This document shows, piece after piece, positions 1 to 11,468 of a stretch of DNA of 64,000 nucleotides (within the stretch, counting starts at the first letter, position 1; each line of letters starts with the position of its first letter). Made by a program: the position numbers and the translations under genes. Location of the stretch: NCBI GenBank assembly GCA_947396885.1, contig OX377205.1, positions 23,423,407 through 23,487,406 on the forward strand. Direction: 5' to 3'. A model generated the notes under the pieces. That model saw only the letters and a list, made by a program, of their open reading frames with translations. It was not told the origin of the DNA and ran no database searches. The stretch comes from Heligmosomoides polygyrus polygyrus. Lineage: Eukaryota > Nematoda > Chromadorea > Rhabditida > Heligmosomidae.

Positions 1-522
1 AGACAGAGCATTCTTCCCCCTGTGCTCATCATTAAGGGAGGGGAAGGAAGAAGGAATTGCTGCTGTAAACTAGCCTGAGTTCCTCCTGTTGACGTTGGAC
101 TTGGCGATCGCGATTGGAATAGAACTTCTGAGAGACGACGTCTAAATTCGAACACCCGGTGCTCGATTTTGGAGACACGAGTCGGTTGTTAGGCCTAGTG
201 ACCAACGCAGTCATTTTCATGAGAAAAACCCAAAATTGGAGTGGTCCCATTCGGCAGCCGACACAAAACGTTCATGGTCATGAACGCGCTAAATAGGAAG
301 AGGCGCTTGGGGTAATCACTTTCTTCTTGAGGTGGGTTAGCCGTTTCGATTTCCGAGAATGCTATTGCTGTCGCGACACTTGAAGACGTTTTAGTACTTG
401 AGCTTGGTATGAAAGAAAGTATGACTATCTCCTATGAATGGCCTCCAATTTATCTATTTTGTGAAACTATGAAAGCTTTTCATTGCTTGAATGACATAAC
501 CTTACCATAATCCATTACGCAG
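1..522. other. No gene recognised; probable intron or upstream sequence of the RhoGEF gene
   Basis: I see no convincing exon here. The first recognisable RhoGEF exon opens at 523 after an AG acceptor, and it begins in the middle of a DH domain, so earlier coding exons must lie upstream. I could not find them in this stretch, so they may lie outside the window. Confidence 0.4.
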
Positions 523-3340
523 AGGTGTTAAATGGATCCGCTGTCTCGAATATTTTCAAGAAGCAAGAAATTGAGGAATTCGTTAAGGTTTTCGCGGAAG
601 AATGTCCCTTGCTAACCGAGGCCTACACGCCATATTTTCACACCCTGGAGATGTCGCTGCAGTACCTTAAAGAGTGCAGGAAAGGGAACGCAAAGTTCAA
701 CGCGTTTATAGTGGTATGTGGACGTGATTATAATTCGTTAAACCCCTGTATTGTTCTGAGCATTAGTGCGAATGTCGTATTAGATTATTAAAAGCTTTAC
801 GTTTCAGGAGAAAGAGCGGGACAGAGCGCTTGGCAAGCAGAAACTCGAGTATCTTCTCAATGTTCCTTTCCAGCAAATCACCAGCAGGATTCCAGCATCT
901 TTAAAGGGTAGGTCAAATTCTTTAAAATCCTCGGGCGGTTTCAATTTCCTGTTACTGGGACAGAGTAATGCCGTTGTTCTCGCTAAACCCATGCCAGACA
1001 GTGATTTCGTCCTCAGGTTTGCAAAGCATTGTCAAGAATTGTCCCAAGAAAATAACACAATTTTTGCTCACCTGCCAGTCCAGGATAGCCAGCTGTGTAC
1101 GAGACATAGATTTGAAATTTACTGTTTTTTTTTAGCGAAGTGGGAGCGGGAGACGGGTCGGGGCATCGCAGATAGGAGCACTTGCCTTCACTCCCTTTAC
1201 TCTACAAGTCGAGAATTTTTTTTTGTCCAAAAGTCATCTTTAGGGTTATTTGGGATGCAGAGCATCAATTTCGCAACCAATTTCGGTGAAACGATAGATT
1301 AAGATGGTTACGATGGATATGTGTAAGTCAAAGGAGTATACGCAGAATAACCGGCACTGCTACCTTTCACGACTCCAAAGGTCGAGGAGAGGTCGAAAGA
1401 AAATTTGGGGTGCTGATCACGCAGGTGACATCTATTTTTTAAATTTCAGTCGATTACGGTAGGTTACGGTAGATATGGGTGACTAAAGCTATGCGCGTTA
1501 GTGGGATCGCTTCCTTCTCCAATGTTGTCAGATATATTTTCCAACCTTCCACTTCAACATTGATGAAAAATAGTACAAGCAAAGTGATAATTTAGAAGAA
1601 GAGTGACAGATTCGTGGTCAGCAGCTTAAATAGTTCCCGACAGGGCCATTCCAGGTGTCATTTATGTCTTATCAACTCGCTCTGAAGTGATACCATTTTT
1701 GCCATTTCCGGACCACCCAGTGGTCTATAGTAAAAACGAAAGCACAGTTCTATGATCCTCGTCCGATGCCCTACAAGACCACATAGGTGTCATTGAGAAT
1801 CTTTTGGGGAATTTCATGGGCTTCTCTTATGAGACATTATTCTGACGCTGAACAGGAACCCTCACACATTTCTTTCCGAACTGCTAGGATCACTAATGTT
1901 CTTCGATGGTTGCAATTTTCTCTCGTTACCTGAAACTGCTTGAATTATTTGCTTTCCGCAGTATTTTAATAAGGATTGTGCTGGTTCGACAGTTTGCGAA
2001 CTTTGTTGTAAAAACGTTTCGTCATTGCTAGCTTGCCTGAGCTTTACAGATGATTTTCAGAGATACGAAGCCACACAACAACCCTAGACCCCGATTACGA
2101 GCCTCTCGGAGATGCCATATCGGTTATTGATAGAATGCTTGCGTAAGTAACTTTATATTATCCTTTTCTTTCCACCAAAACCTGCAATTATGCCTTTCTA
2201 GCTACCTGCAGGAGCTGTTCTTTGCTTCAGTTCTTTATTGTGAGTCCTGTGAAAGCTTCTGGAATAAGTCCAACTTTTGAACGAATTTCCTGTAATCTTA
2301 TTATAAGATCAGTGAAGTCGTTCTATGCCTGGAAATCAGTTACTGTTAGAGGCCAGCCTCTTCAGAAGAGCTGTTCATGCATGCAATAGTATTTCTGCTA
2401 GACTGACATTACATTGGCTTGAAATTCCTCAAGGTTTCTTTTAGGACCATTAACGAGAGCAAAAGGGTCGGCGCAGAAAGTGAGGCGATTTTCAAGAGGA
2501 TACAGGATTTGCCGGTGAGTGCTTGAAGTTGGCAAACGTTTCTCTTTACATCTCTTTCTTCGTCCCTCCATTTCTGTATAACAGTAAGAAAGTGGATGAA
2601 ATGTGTAATCTTTGGTGGGAATCCACGATACTTGTCTTCCTAGGGCTTCATTCTGAAGACACCTCATCAGTTTGTGTGCGGCATCGAATTCCTATCCATA
2701 CCCAGCGGAGAAAACCCTTGGAATTGTTTTGTCGTCCAGTTGTTGCTGTTCAAGGATTGTCTACTGGTAGGTTTCATCGGAACATCGGATTTGGATCTAT
2801 TTCACGTGAATCGTCTATTACATGCATGCAAGTGTGTTCAGATGACCGAGAAGCTGCATCAGAGTGTATCCTGTGGTGCACTGTTACGCTTCAAGAAGCC
2901 ATCTAGAACGCTGAGGTTCATAGAACACTGCCATCTAGTCAGAATTAGAGCCGTGAGGGTGCTTCAAGGAGCGGGTGAGATTTTTTCTTCGCATTCGATG
3001 GTATGGTGCTATGTCTGAATGAAACGGTGTCTGTTTCAGATGATAGAGTACTGGTGATAGTGGTCCGAAACCCAACGAAGGATGCAGAATGGGCTTTACA
3101 GATAATACACTCGGATGACTACGCTGGTGATTTCGTTTCCAAACTCATTGATGAGGTGAGTTAATTGAATTGCATGGATTCTTCAAAGAAACATTCAGGC
3201 TGGAAGCCAGTCAGGTCCGCAGCGGTTCCGAGGTTATTTTTTGACGTAAAGTTCCCTGTTTAGGTCTTTCAATCGACTGGACGGCGGATCTCGGTTGACG
3301 TAGGGGGTTCAACGGAACTGGATGACACGACTTTGAACGA
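523..3340 (+). CDS. ect-2: Rho guanine-nucleotide exchange factor, DH-PH region, ECT2-like (partial, 8 exons)
   Basis: Exons by splice sites and continuous phase: 523-713, 808-907, 2061-2142, 2445-2514, 2644-2766, 2842-2974, 3040-3155, 3264-3340. The spliced product reads through the second half of a DH domain (LEMSLQYLKECRK, then DYEPLGDAISVIDRML, then INESKR) and into a PH domain (VVQLLLFKDCLLMTEKL, then a basic strand RFKKPSRTLRF). The layout and several residues match the Rho activator ECT2, which drives cytokinesis and polarity by loading RhoA at the cortex; that assignment is from memory of the family. The 2767-2841 intron is preferred over reading through because it restores a normal PH strand order. 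Odd: the catalytic-helix signature usually ending PVQR reads NVPFQQI. Both ends are missing. A related DH-PH exchange factor or a decaying paralogue is possible. Confidence 0.68.
1240..1435. repeat. Diverged copy of a dispersed motif, inside the 908-2060 intron
   Basis: The stretch ending GGGGTGCTGATCACGCAGG, with an upstream piece reading TTTCGGTGAAACG, resembles sequence at 57046-57120, 59438-59490 and 59549-59630. The rest of this intron holds nothing I recognise. Confidence 0.4.
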
Positions 3341-3445
3341 GTAAGTGAGGATTCCTCCATTGTCGGTCTACAAGTGATTAGGTGTTATGGCAGATCATTT
3401 CGAGTCGGCCTTACGATGTAGTGAGCGAGTGAGCAGTATTACTTA

Positions 3446-3888
3446 CCAGGGAATGCCGTCAGCTTCCCATGGAACTTCGGGATGAGACCTATATCACGTG
3501 AAAGAGCTCGAGACGCTGATCACAGATATATAGACCAAATTTGCTAAATGGATCTCCTAAGCGAGTTATGGCCGGCGGAAGCCGCCGTGTCTTCCATGTG
3601 TTAGGCGCGCTCAATGGGCGCAGTATTGCGCGGTAATCAGCGGTTCGGCTATTAGCGCCGCCACCGCTGCTGGCCGCGCTAATAGCCGAACCGCTGATTA
3701 CCGCGCAATACTGCGCCCATTGAGCGCGCCTAACACATGGAAGGCACGGCGGCTTCCGCCGGCCATAACTCGCTTAGGAGATTCATTTAGCAAATTTGGT
3801 CTATATATCTGTGATCAGCGTCTCGAGCTCTTTTACGTGATATAGGTCTCATCCCGAAGTTCCATGGGAAGCTGACGGCATTCCCTGG
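3446..3888. mobile_element. Foldback (palindromic) MITE-like element
   Basis: Two 213-bp arms, 3446-3658 and 3676-3888, are nearly perfect inverted copies around a 17-bp GC-rich spacer (3659-3675). The outer ends read CCAGGGAATGCC and GGCATTCCCTGG. Few mismatches between the arms suggest recent formation or gene conversion. There is no ORF. It lies just downstream of the last recognised RhoGEF exon. Confidence 0.85.
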
Positions 3889-4276
3889 TTAGTATTATAT
3901 ATTATACCAGTTGTTCAGCGGCCTAGAGGCCGCCTACTAGTTGGGGGCTTCACCCCCAAACCCAGAGAAGAGAACACTCCGACTATCTTCCTTTCCCTCA
4001 TTTTAGACCTTTATACTTTCATTGCGATAAAGAACTGGCTTTACTATATAGAGTACAGCCGTCAAAGCGGTCTGTCGGCCGCACTGATGGCTTCTCAAAG
4101 CCTAGTGATAACTTCTCATCATCAATTTTAGTTGCATCCTATGTCACGGTTTTCGCAGGAATAACACCTTAACTACGTCGATTGCGGGAAGTTAGAAATA
4201 AATAGAAAAAATGACATCCATGTACAATTTGATCAGTATCGATTGATGGTGATCGATACCTCAGAAACAAACTTCA
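3889..4276. other. No gene; short hairpins only
   Basis: Contains small perfect hairpins (GGCCTAGAGGCC near 3920, and TTGGGGG-CTTCA-CCCCCAA near 3940) but no supported exon. Confidence 0.4.
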
Positions 4277-4485
4277 GATTCGTGTTCAGTGACCTTGATT
4301 ACCGCCAGGGCTGAAGTTCGGATCGTCTAAGCGACATCCACAGAAAATCGATAATATCGATCAATATCGATTGGTCGACTTTAGATTCGTGTTCAGCGAC
4401 CTCGATTACCCCAGGGCTGAGGTTTCGTGCCGCTTGAACGCCATCCTCAAAAAATCGATAATATCCATCGATATCGATTGCCTCC
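4277..4485. repeat. Two tandem ~105-bp units ending in ATCGAT-rich palindromes
   Basis: The phrase TTCGTGTTCAG-GACCT-GATTACC-CAGGGCTGA is repeated, and each copy ends in an ATCGATAATATCGAT-type palindrome (near 4350 and 4455). A third isolated ATCGATAATATCGAT block lies at 5338-5370. Function unknown. Confidence 0.55.
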
Positions 4486-4600
4486 CTGCTGTGAGCGCCT
4501 CCCGTCGATGATCATCTAAATGCCCAAGCACGGTAGCCGGCGTGTTCGGCTACTCAATGCCCCCACTCCGGTTGTGACGGACGGACGGGCGGACGGCGGA

Positions 4601-4665
4601 CGGACACACACACGCACACGCACACACACACCACACACACATACACATACACACACATACACACG
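4601..4665. repeat. (AC)n microsatellite
   Basis: A run of ACACAC/CACGCAC/CATACAC dinucleotide-type repeats. Overlapping ORFs on both strands are translations of the repeat and not genes. Confidence 0.9.
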
Positions 4666-4796
4666 CTTGCTCTATTATATACCAGCGTCGGTCGCCGGCT
4701 CCGCCGGCGCCGACGCTGGAGTGTGCGGGCCACGCCAGGCTAGCCGGCTTCGCCGGCATCGCATCCGCGGGCCACGCTAGGGACGTAGCCCAACTT

Positions 4797-4876
4797 AGCT
4801 ACGGATGCTTCCTCACCCAGCGTCGGTCGCCGGCTCCGCCGGCAACCAACGCTGGGTAAGGAAGCATCCGTAGCGT
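4797..4876. repeat. GC-rich inverted repeat
   Basis: Left arm GCTACGGATGCTTCCT and right arm AGGAAGCATCCGTAGC enclose CCAGCGTCGGTCGCCGG-type sequence that also occurs at 4682-4722. Probably a small foldback repeat. Confidence 0.7.
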
Positions 4877-5540
4877 CGAGCACGTTGAAACTTACGCCTA
4901 CTCCAGACTGATTCCTAGCTTGGTACCACTCACGCAGTATAGCACGCAGACGAATGTCCTCAGCACTCGTTCTTCATCTAGCGTTGAGGTCGCAGCCTAT
5001 TGCAGCTTGTCAAGCCTAAAGAAATGTCTGACACTTCTGTCCAGTCGTCGTGCTTCGAACCGCTAGGTGTGGCGAATTCCGGAGGTGACTTCATTAGCCA
5101 CTAATTTTGAGGGAACGCACGGGAAGAATTATTCCGAGAGCCTTGTGTAGTCGAAAACTGGAGGTGGGACGGGAACTTGGTTTCCGCTGTTGGCGAACCA
5201 CTACAGACAGTGACTTATGCCTCCCTCCTTTATATATATGGTGATATTTTCTGTCTCTGATTTCCCTATCTCCAATTTGTCAGATAGAAATCGTGGTCGG
5301 TTCAGTTTGAGAAAAAACCGATAGCACCACTCAAATGATCGATAATATCGATCGATATCGACTGCCTGATCAAAACGCCCAATCTACTGTGGAACGCTCC
5401 TGTCGGCTAACATAATCGGGCAACTCCAATCCCGATCGGATAGATGGCAGGTGACCTTAATGGTCACTTGCTGTCATGTAGGTCCGAGATCACCACTGGT
5501 TATTTGATTGATAGCGTAAATGCCTCTTACTTGAACCAAA

Positions 5541-6200
5541 GTGGGGATATGTGTGCTTCTCACTGTTGTATTTGTTGTTCAACTACTGCTATCAATCGAA
5601 TGAAAATCGCTCAGCCGAAATAACTTCGAATGGGAGAATCTTACAGCCCGCAGCTAAGAAGCAGACATATAGCGCATTAAAAGATGAGATCGCGCCATGC
5701 ACTCCAAAAATGCCACCTAATTGATCCACCAAAGTGGGGGTATGTGTGTTCCTCACTGTTGTATTTGTTGTTAAACTTACGCTATCAATAAATATCGCAA
5801 CGTCTTAGAAGGGGGCCCAAGCGATAAATAGCAATCATGAGTGGGTGGGAGAAACTGTTGCATGCGCTCGACACAACGAACTTCGAATGGGAGAATCTTA
5901 CTTACAGCCTAGCTAATGAGCAAGCATATGGCGCAATAAAAGACGAGGTCGTACCATGCCTTCGAAAAGTTCACCGCAGCTTTTAATCGACTGATAGTGT
6001 ATAAGCCACTTAATCACAAAGGTGGGATATGTATGTTCCTCACCGTTGTGTTTGTTGTTCAACTTCTGCTATCACACGAATAAAAATCCGACAGCTTGGA
6101 AGGGTGTAGAAAGTAGGAAGTTTATGTGGGCGGGAGAAACTAATGGGCTCAATCCAACCAACTTAGAATGGGAGAATCTTACTTACAGCCTACAGAATCA
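5541..6200. repeat. Three diverged tandem copies of a 200-290-bp unit
   Basis: Each unit opens with GGGGATATGTGTGCTTCTCA-like sequence, then GTTGTATTTGTTGTTCAACT-CTGCTATCA, and ends with CGAATGGGAGAATCTTAC. Starts are near 5541, 5736 and 6021. Copies differ by substitutions and indels of tens of bases, so the array is old. No coding pattern is conserved between copies. Confidence 0.75.
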
Positions 6201-6239
6201 GGCGCAAAACGGCTCGGGTGGACAGGGCTCATCGTGTTA

Positions 6240-7127
6240 AGTGGTTGTCAGTCCCTTTAAGAAGCACACGAGTAGATATAAGTGGTACAACTAGCAGTGG
6301 GGATCAAATAGGCTGGGGCGAGAGGTCCACGATGTAGGAACGCCCAATCCGTCGTTTTGTGCTGTATGAAAATTCAAAATTATCAGCAGCACTGGTGGGT
6401 TCTAGCCCTATGGTGAACCAAGTTAGTTCACTTCTGCTGTGAATGGGCATGCATGTGCCTTCCTACCAAGGGGCATACTCTAACGTGTACAGCGAGGAGC
6501 ACTATAATAGGGCCGCAGATTCTCACCACAACACTGTCATCAACTTAAGACTCTCGAAGAGAAACAAAGTGAAACGGTGGCAAAGGCAGTAACGAAGAGC
6601 GGCACTATGGATTAACACAGCAGGAGCTGTTCTCAGAAAAGTGAAGGCGGAAGCTCGACACATCAGAAGGTTATGCCCGAACACAGAGAAGGTTGCAAGA
6701 ACAGGAATGAGCAGTGACCTCGGCCATGCACACAGGCGGCAGAGTTGTACCCTGCGGTAACACAACTGTAGCAGCACCTAATTGCAAGCACTAATTGACC
6801 GGTAGCAAGGACAGGAGCCTTCAAGGGGGTGAGTTCGAAGCAGTAGCCACCCAACACGTGCGCGGGCAGAGCCGCGGCGCCGGCCTGTTTCGCAACGCCT
6901 CACGTGTCCTCCTCGGCAGCGGCGATTGCTCACCTCCCTGCGCTTCCCTTCGGAGAGAGAAGTCGACAACCTGCCTCAAACTTGGGTGATTAAACCATCG
7001 AGCCCGCGGAGTTCACGAATTTTCCCACGGTCACGTTGAGACAAAAAAGCCCTCCTCTATTATATATGGTGGGATAGTAGGATGTTTGTGTATTTTATGT
7101 TAATGTATATTATATGTAATATTATAA
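6240..7127. other. No gene recognised
   Basis: Short overlapping ORFs occur on both strands but none has recognisable domains or convincing splice sites. A GC-rich patch lies at 6860-6960. Confidence 0.4.
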
Positions 7128-7129
7128 TA

Positions 7130-8171
7130 TTAGGTTGTCCCATAAGTCCCCGCCGTTTTTTTTTTCAACGATTCACTGCAGATTTCGCCGGCGGTCTCTT
7201 GCATAGCGCTGCATAGCTTTCGAAAGAGAATGATTTGCTCTATCAGAGCATGTATTGCATTTCTTTGTTCATCATGAATTTTGTCAATTTTTAGGTCGTT
7301 GAAGTGAAAAGTGAAAAGTAGCCATTTGCGCACTTGTTCTCTCCGCTTAGGTTTGTAATTTTTTGCGCAGTTTTTTATAGCACTTATAAGACAATGTTCT
7401 GTTCTACAAGAATATGTGTTAGTGCTATTTGCTCATTTGTCCTTTATTGATTTTTAGGCCATCAAATTGGGACGTCCGAAGGAGGATGGTTATCTTTGCC
7501 GACAGCTCCTGCTCTGTGGTTGGACTTTTTGGGTTGGTGTTATATGTCTTTCGAAAGAAAGTGCATTGCTCTATAAGAATATGTGTTGCTTTTGTTGATT
7601 TCTATTGAATATCAACAAAATGCCAAAAAGAGAAAAATCGTCTTCACCAACAACTCCTTTTCATTCTTCAGTTGTTGATATTCAATAGAAATCAGCGTGA
7701 GCCAATAAACGCGACGCAAATTCTTACTGAGCAAGGCATCTTCTTCTAAACGACATATAACACCAAGCAAAAAAGTCCAACCACAGAACCGGAGTTTTGG
7801 TAAAAATTCGGACGGCAAGGTCGGAATTCCCAATTTGATAGCCTAAAAATCAATAAAGGGCAAGTGAGAAAATAGGACCAACACATATTCTTGTAGTACA
7901 GAACATTGTCTTCCAAGTGCTATAAAAAACTGCGCAAAAAAATTACAAACCTAAGCGAAGAGAACAAGTGCGCAAATGGCTACTTTTTCACTTTTCACTT
8001 CAACCACCTAAATATTGACAAGATTCATGATGAAAAAAGAAATGCAATGCATGTTCTGATGGAGCAAATCATTCTCTTTCGAAAGCTATGCAGCGCTATG
8101 TAAGAGACCGCCGGCGAAATCTGCAGTGAATCGTTGAAAAAAAAACGGCGGAGACTTATGGGACAACCTAA
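7130..8171. mobile_element. Mariner-type foldback element (1,042 bp) flanked by TA
   Basis: Begins TTAGGTTGTCCCATAAGT and ends with its complement, with TA on both sides (7128-7129 and 8172-8173), as expected for Tc1/mariner insertion. The arms run inward for about 480-500 bp, to roughly 7618 on the left and 7671 on the right, so almost the whole element is a palindrome with diverged arms. There is no transposase ORF; the small ORFs are mirror images from the arms. It would need a transposase in trans. Confidence 0.88.
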
Positions 8172-8673
8172 TAATTTGCAGTTTCTCTGATAGACCGGCA
8201 GATCACTGACTCATTCAGGTCGCGGTTCTCGTCGGCTACATCGAAAGTGCTGCGGTGGATGTCGCTCAGGAAATCTAGACGTTATCTGAGTCGCCCGATC
8301 ACTACAGCCGCTGCGGCGTTTGATCCACAGTGATCGGCTACTGCACATTACGACCTGATTCGGCAGCGTACTGTTTGCTATTTATTCAAAGGAGCCAGAA
8401 CAGAATACCTAAGGGTAAGGGCATTGTTTTCAAAATTTTGCTAGGGTTTGTTTACGCTGTGGAAGAAATTATGGGGTGTTCATATGAGACTTATCTGTGT
8501 TGAGTGAAACTATGAATCATGTCACAGCAACTAAAAACGTCACAAGGCTTTCAAGGCAACAGTGGGCCTCCTTTGAAGATACATGATGTTTCAATTTATA
8601 TACCAGGGTAGAATTGATCGAGGGAGGCACTTTCCAGCCAAGCTACTGCATCTGTTCACTTCGCAAAACGTTT

Positions 8674-8746
8674 GCCGCCAGCAGGGGTCGAACCTGCGAC
8701 CTTGGGCTTATTAGACCCACGCTCTAACCAACTGAGCTATGGCGGC
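8674..8746 (-). tRNA. tRNA-Ile (anticodon AAT)
   Basis: The reverse complement folds as a full 73-nt cloverleaf: acceptor GCCGCCA/TGGCGGC, a D arm with GCTC/GAGC around AGTTGGTTA, anticodon stem TGGGT/GCCCA with loop CTAATAA, and T arm GCAGG-TTCGACC-CCTGC. The loop gives anticodon AAT, which reads isoleucine ATT codons. A and B boxes look intact, and a T4 run follows shortly on the minus strand. Unlike the other tRNA-like sequences in this window, it is not embedded in a dispersed repeat. Confidence 0.95.
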
Positions 8747-9141
8747 TGTGACTGCGGGCCGCCGACAACTGTGTGATTCTCGCGTGTTGGAGCACAACGC
8801 GGTGTGTTGTCTCATCAGGACATGTGATAGGAACGTGGCGCGCCAGATAGCAACCAGCATCCGAGCTGGGACATTCTTTCCACAAAGTGATACTCGGTGA
8901 TTGATTAGTTCTTAAGTGTTCTATTTAAACCTGAGGGAAGGTTCGAAGTGAAAATGTTGGCATAGATGTTCCGCAGGTTGTGCTCATCTGTAGACCAAGA
9001 CCTCTAGGATCTAATGATGTTTGCCCAAAAAGTTTCTTTAAAGCAAATGAATTCGACCTTTCCAGGATATGATGTAGGCGGCAACTTAGCGTATGTCTAA
9101 GAGTACGTCGATGCCAATATTGGATTGTAGCTAAGGATAAT

Positions 9142-9545
9142 TTATTGAACATCAGTGCCACCAAGGCCAAAATTAATGGAAAATCGGAAGCGGAGTGAAG
9201 ATACTGGGTTACGAAGATATGTTTTGTAGAAGTTGAGACCTGTATACTAGCTTGGTTCGAAGATAGTGTCGAATTTGAACCGCCGTGTCGCAAATATCTT
9301 CACTCACGCACTAGTTTATTAACCCGGATAGCAGTTGTTGGAATTGACATCTTTGCTGGTAAGGCTTGAGTCTCAAAGGCGTAAATCTTCATCTCTTCAT
9401 CCAGATTCATGAATTCGTAGAGGTCCATTTCGCCATGGGCTCGGCATTCAAATTTCATGGCTTTCAAGAATTCAGGAGACACTTGGTGAGATTCTATTGA
9501 GTAGTCTAGAGGTTTGTAAGCCAAGTTTGATGCGCGATAATTTTC
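9142..9545 (-). CDS. Uncharacterised two-exon 3' gene end (tentative)
   Basis: A minus-strand open stretch (9308-9545) reads YKPLDYSIESHQVSPEF and KFECRAHGEMDLYEF and ends at a good donor (GTGAGT). Joining it to an acceptor (TATACAG) gives a second exon, 9142-9239, that continues in phase (LNFYKTYLRNPVSSLRF) to a TAA stop. The spliced reading is more protein-like than the unspliced one. No family is recognised. The 5' end is unresolved, with no clear acceptor or ATG, so this may be a partial gene or a relic. Confidence 0.3.
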
Positions 9546-10559
9546 GTTTTAATTCGTTTGGCTTTGAGAGGGTCGGGTTACCAGCAAACGGTAGAGGTAT
9601 TTCTGTTTACAGGGAGTCCCATCAATGCCTCTCCCCGTAGAGCAATTCCTATCGTTGTACATATAATACCCCTCTTATCGAGGGTGATAGTAGTCCAGGG
9701 CGACAGTTGAGTAAAATTTCAAATAACAAAATCTACCGACAATGATTGTCTATTAATGTAGTTCTTGGAGTTCTCAGCTATTAAGCTTTTATTCTCTCCA
9801 TTCCTATATGAATAAGTGCAGTATACCACTTTCGCATCAACTAGGACAATTTTCAAATCAATTTGACACAGCTGAACGCTTTTCAAACGTAAAACGGGTG
9901 CAAATCAAAACAAGCGTCGTCCAGATTAAACAAGAGAGTCTCCGAAGGGCTTAGAATATTTTTTTTTGAAAAATAAAACAAAAATTCAGTATGTGGATTT
10001 ATTTGAAATTTTGTAGTATCAACTGACCCGGAAGGCGAATTCACTGCTTGTAGTTTTATAAACCTTCATTTTTCAAGGGAAAATGACGGTTCAAAGCTTG
10101 TCTTAAAGTGCAAGAAGGTAGCAAATTTTAAGTTCCAAAAAAAGAATGCGCCATGCAATCGTCGAGGAATGCGCGATTTTCACTTGATTGATAGCCAATA
10201 TTCCGTTTGCATAGAGTTACACATTTGTCAACGAGAAAACACATATTTTCACTACGCCGTTTCAAGCTAGCAGCGCTCCCGCAATCAACCAAATTGAAAT
10301 CGCGACTAGTAAGTTGAGTGCATGGCGCGATCTCTTATTATAACACTAAAAAACTGCCGCATTTCCGCATTCTAGAATAACCATCAAACCACGATTTTTC
10401 CTAAAAAAAACATAACAAAATACCAAACAGCGTATTCGCTCATCGTGGCACCTGAATTTAAAAATTTCAAAAAAACTTTTTTTTGTTGAATTTTGTATAA
10501 AAACTTATATTCACCTTCTTGTGGTAATATGACACGAGGGATGGTCGTTTTAATTTAGA
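9546..10559. other. AT-rich intergenic sequence, no gene recognised
   Basis: Poly-A/T tracts and short ORFs only. Confidence 0.5.
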
Positions 10560-10760
10560 AGATGTCCACTTTGCAAAAGCGCCAAGGTTGCATGGTGTCC
10601 ATTTCTAATTTTCACGTCAAATTGCACTCTCTTCTAAGCAAAATTGGTGCTTCTGAAATTAAGGTGAACGTCTTCCAATTCGAAATGAGCGTTTTCCAGG
10701 TTAAACTACGAGCTTTCAAAAATAGTATATTTTTTGTTCAGTGAAAATTTGATACAACTT
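10560..10760. repeat. Degenerate ~20-nt periodic repeat block
   Basis: Successive ~20-nt phrases such as CACTCTTCTAAGCAAAATTGG, GCTTCTGAAATTAAGG and CTTCCAATTCGAAATGAG follow one another with weak identity. Matching blocks occur at 19725-19840, 22385-22520, 29155-29235 and 39105-39210. The ORF over this block is a by-product. Confidence 0.55.
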
Positions 10761-11004
10761 CCTTTGAAATTTTTTAGTTCAACACTTAGATGAGTGTAAT
10801 GATTTTATAATTTTTTAAAGAAGAATTTTGAATTATTACGCGTTATGCAACTATCAACTTTAGTGCTTGTTGCTTTTGGAGGCTACGGTAATCCCAAGAG
10901 CTTCGCAAAATTCTGGTGCGTCTGCGCAGTGTTTCTTCCTCACATAGTATCGTTTTGAAGGTTCACTTGAAAGGAGTGAGAGCCGAAAATTTTTTGCTCC
11001 TTAC

Positions 11005-11468
11005 CAGGAAACTATCCCAACGGTAGGTCGGAATGGCTCAGGTGTTGTATATGGGCAGAATCGCCTTTCTCTGGGAAACGGCAAAATGCAAATATCTCGA
11101 CCCCAATACAACTCTGCGCAGAGCTAGGGACGACGGAAGTTGGGCGGTTAGCGGCGTTAGCCCTATGCCGGCAGGCGGAGGGTGGGCTCAAGTTGGCTGG
11201 AAACAACGATGACGAGCGAGCGATGGTGGCGCAGTGGGTAGAGGGACGGCGTAATTCCCATAATCGTTGTTTCCAGCCAACATAAGCTCGCCCTCCGCGT
11301 ACGGGCGTAGGGCTAACGCCGCCAACGGTCCAATTTCTGTTGTCCCTAACTCTGTGCAGAATTGTTTTGGGGTCGAGATATTTGTATTTTGTTGCTTCCC
11401 AGAAAGAGGCGATTCTGCCCATATACAACACTTGGGCCATTCTGACCTACCGTTGAGATAGTTTCCTG
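11005..11468. mobile_element. Foldback element with 206-bp arms and a tRNA-like A-box in the loop
   Basis: Arms 11005-11210 and 11263-11468 are inverted copies at roughly 85-90% by eye, with outer ends CAGGAAACTATC and GATAGTTTCCTG. The 52-bp loop contains TGGCGCAGTGGGTAGAG, which resembles a tRNA A-box. ORFs on both strands come from the arms. Confidence 0.8.

Noticed and set aside
4520..4780. 86- and 69-codon ORFs on both strands
   Set aside because: They translate the (AC)n microsatellite and a GC-rich hairpin; the His/Thr and Cys/Val runs are repeat artefacts.
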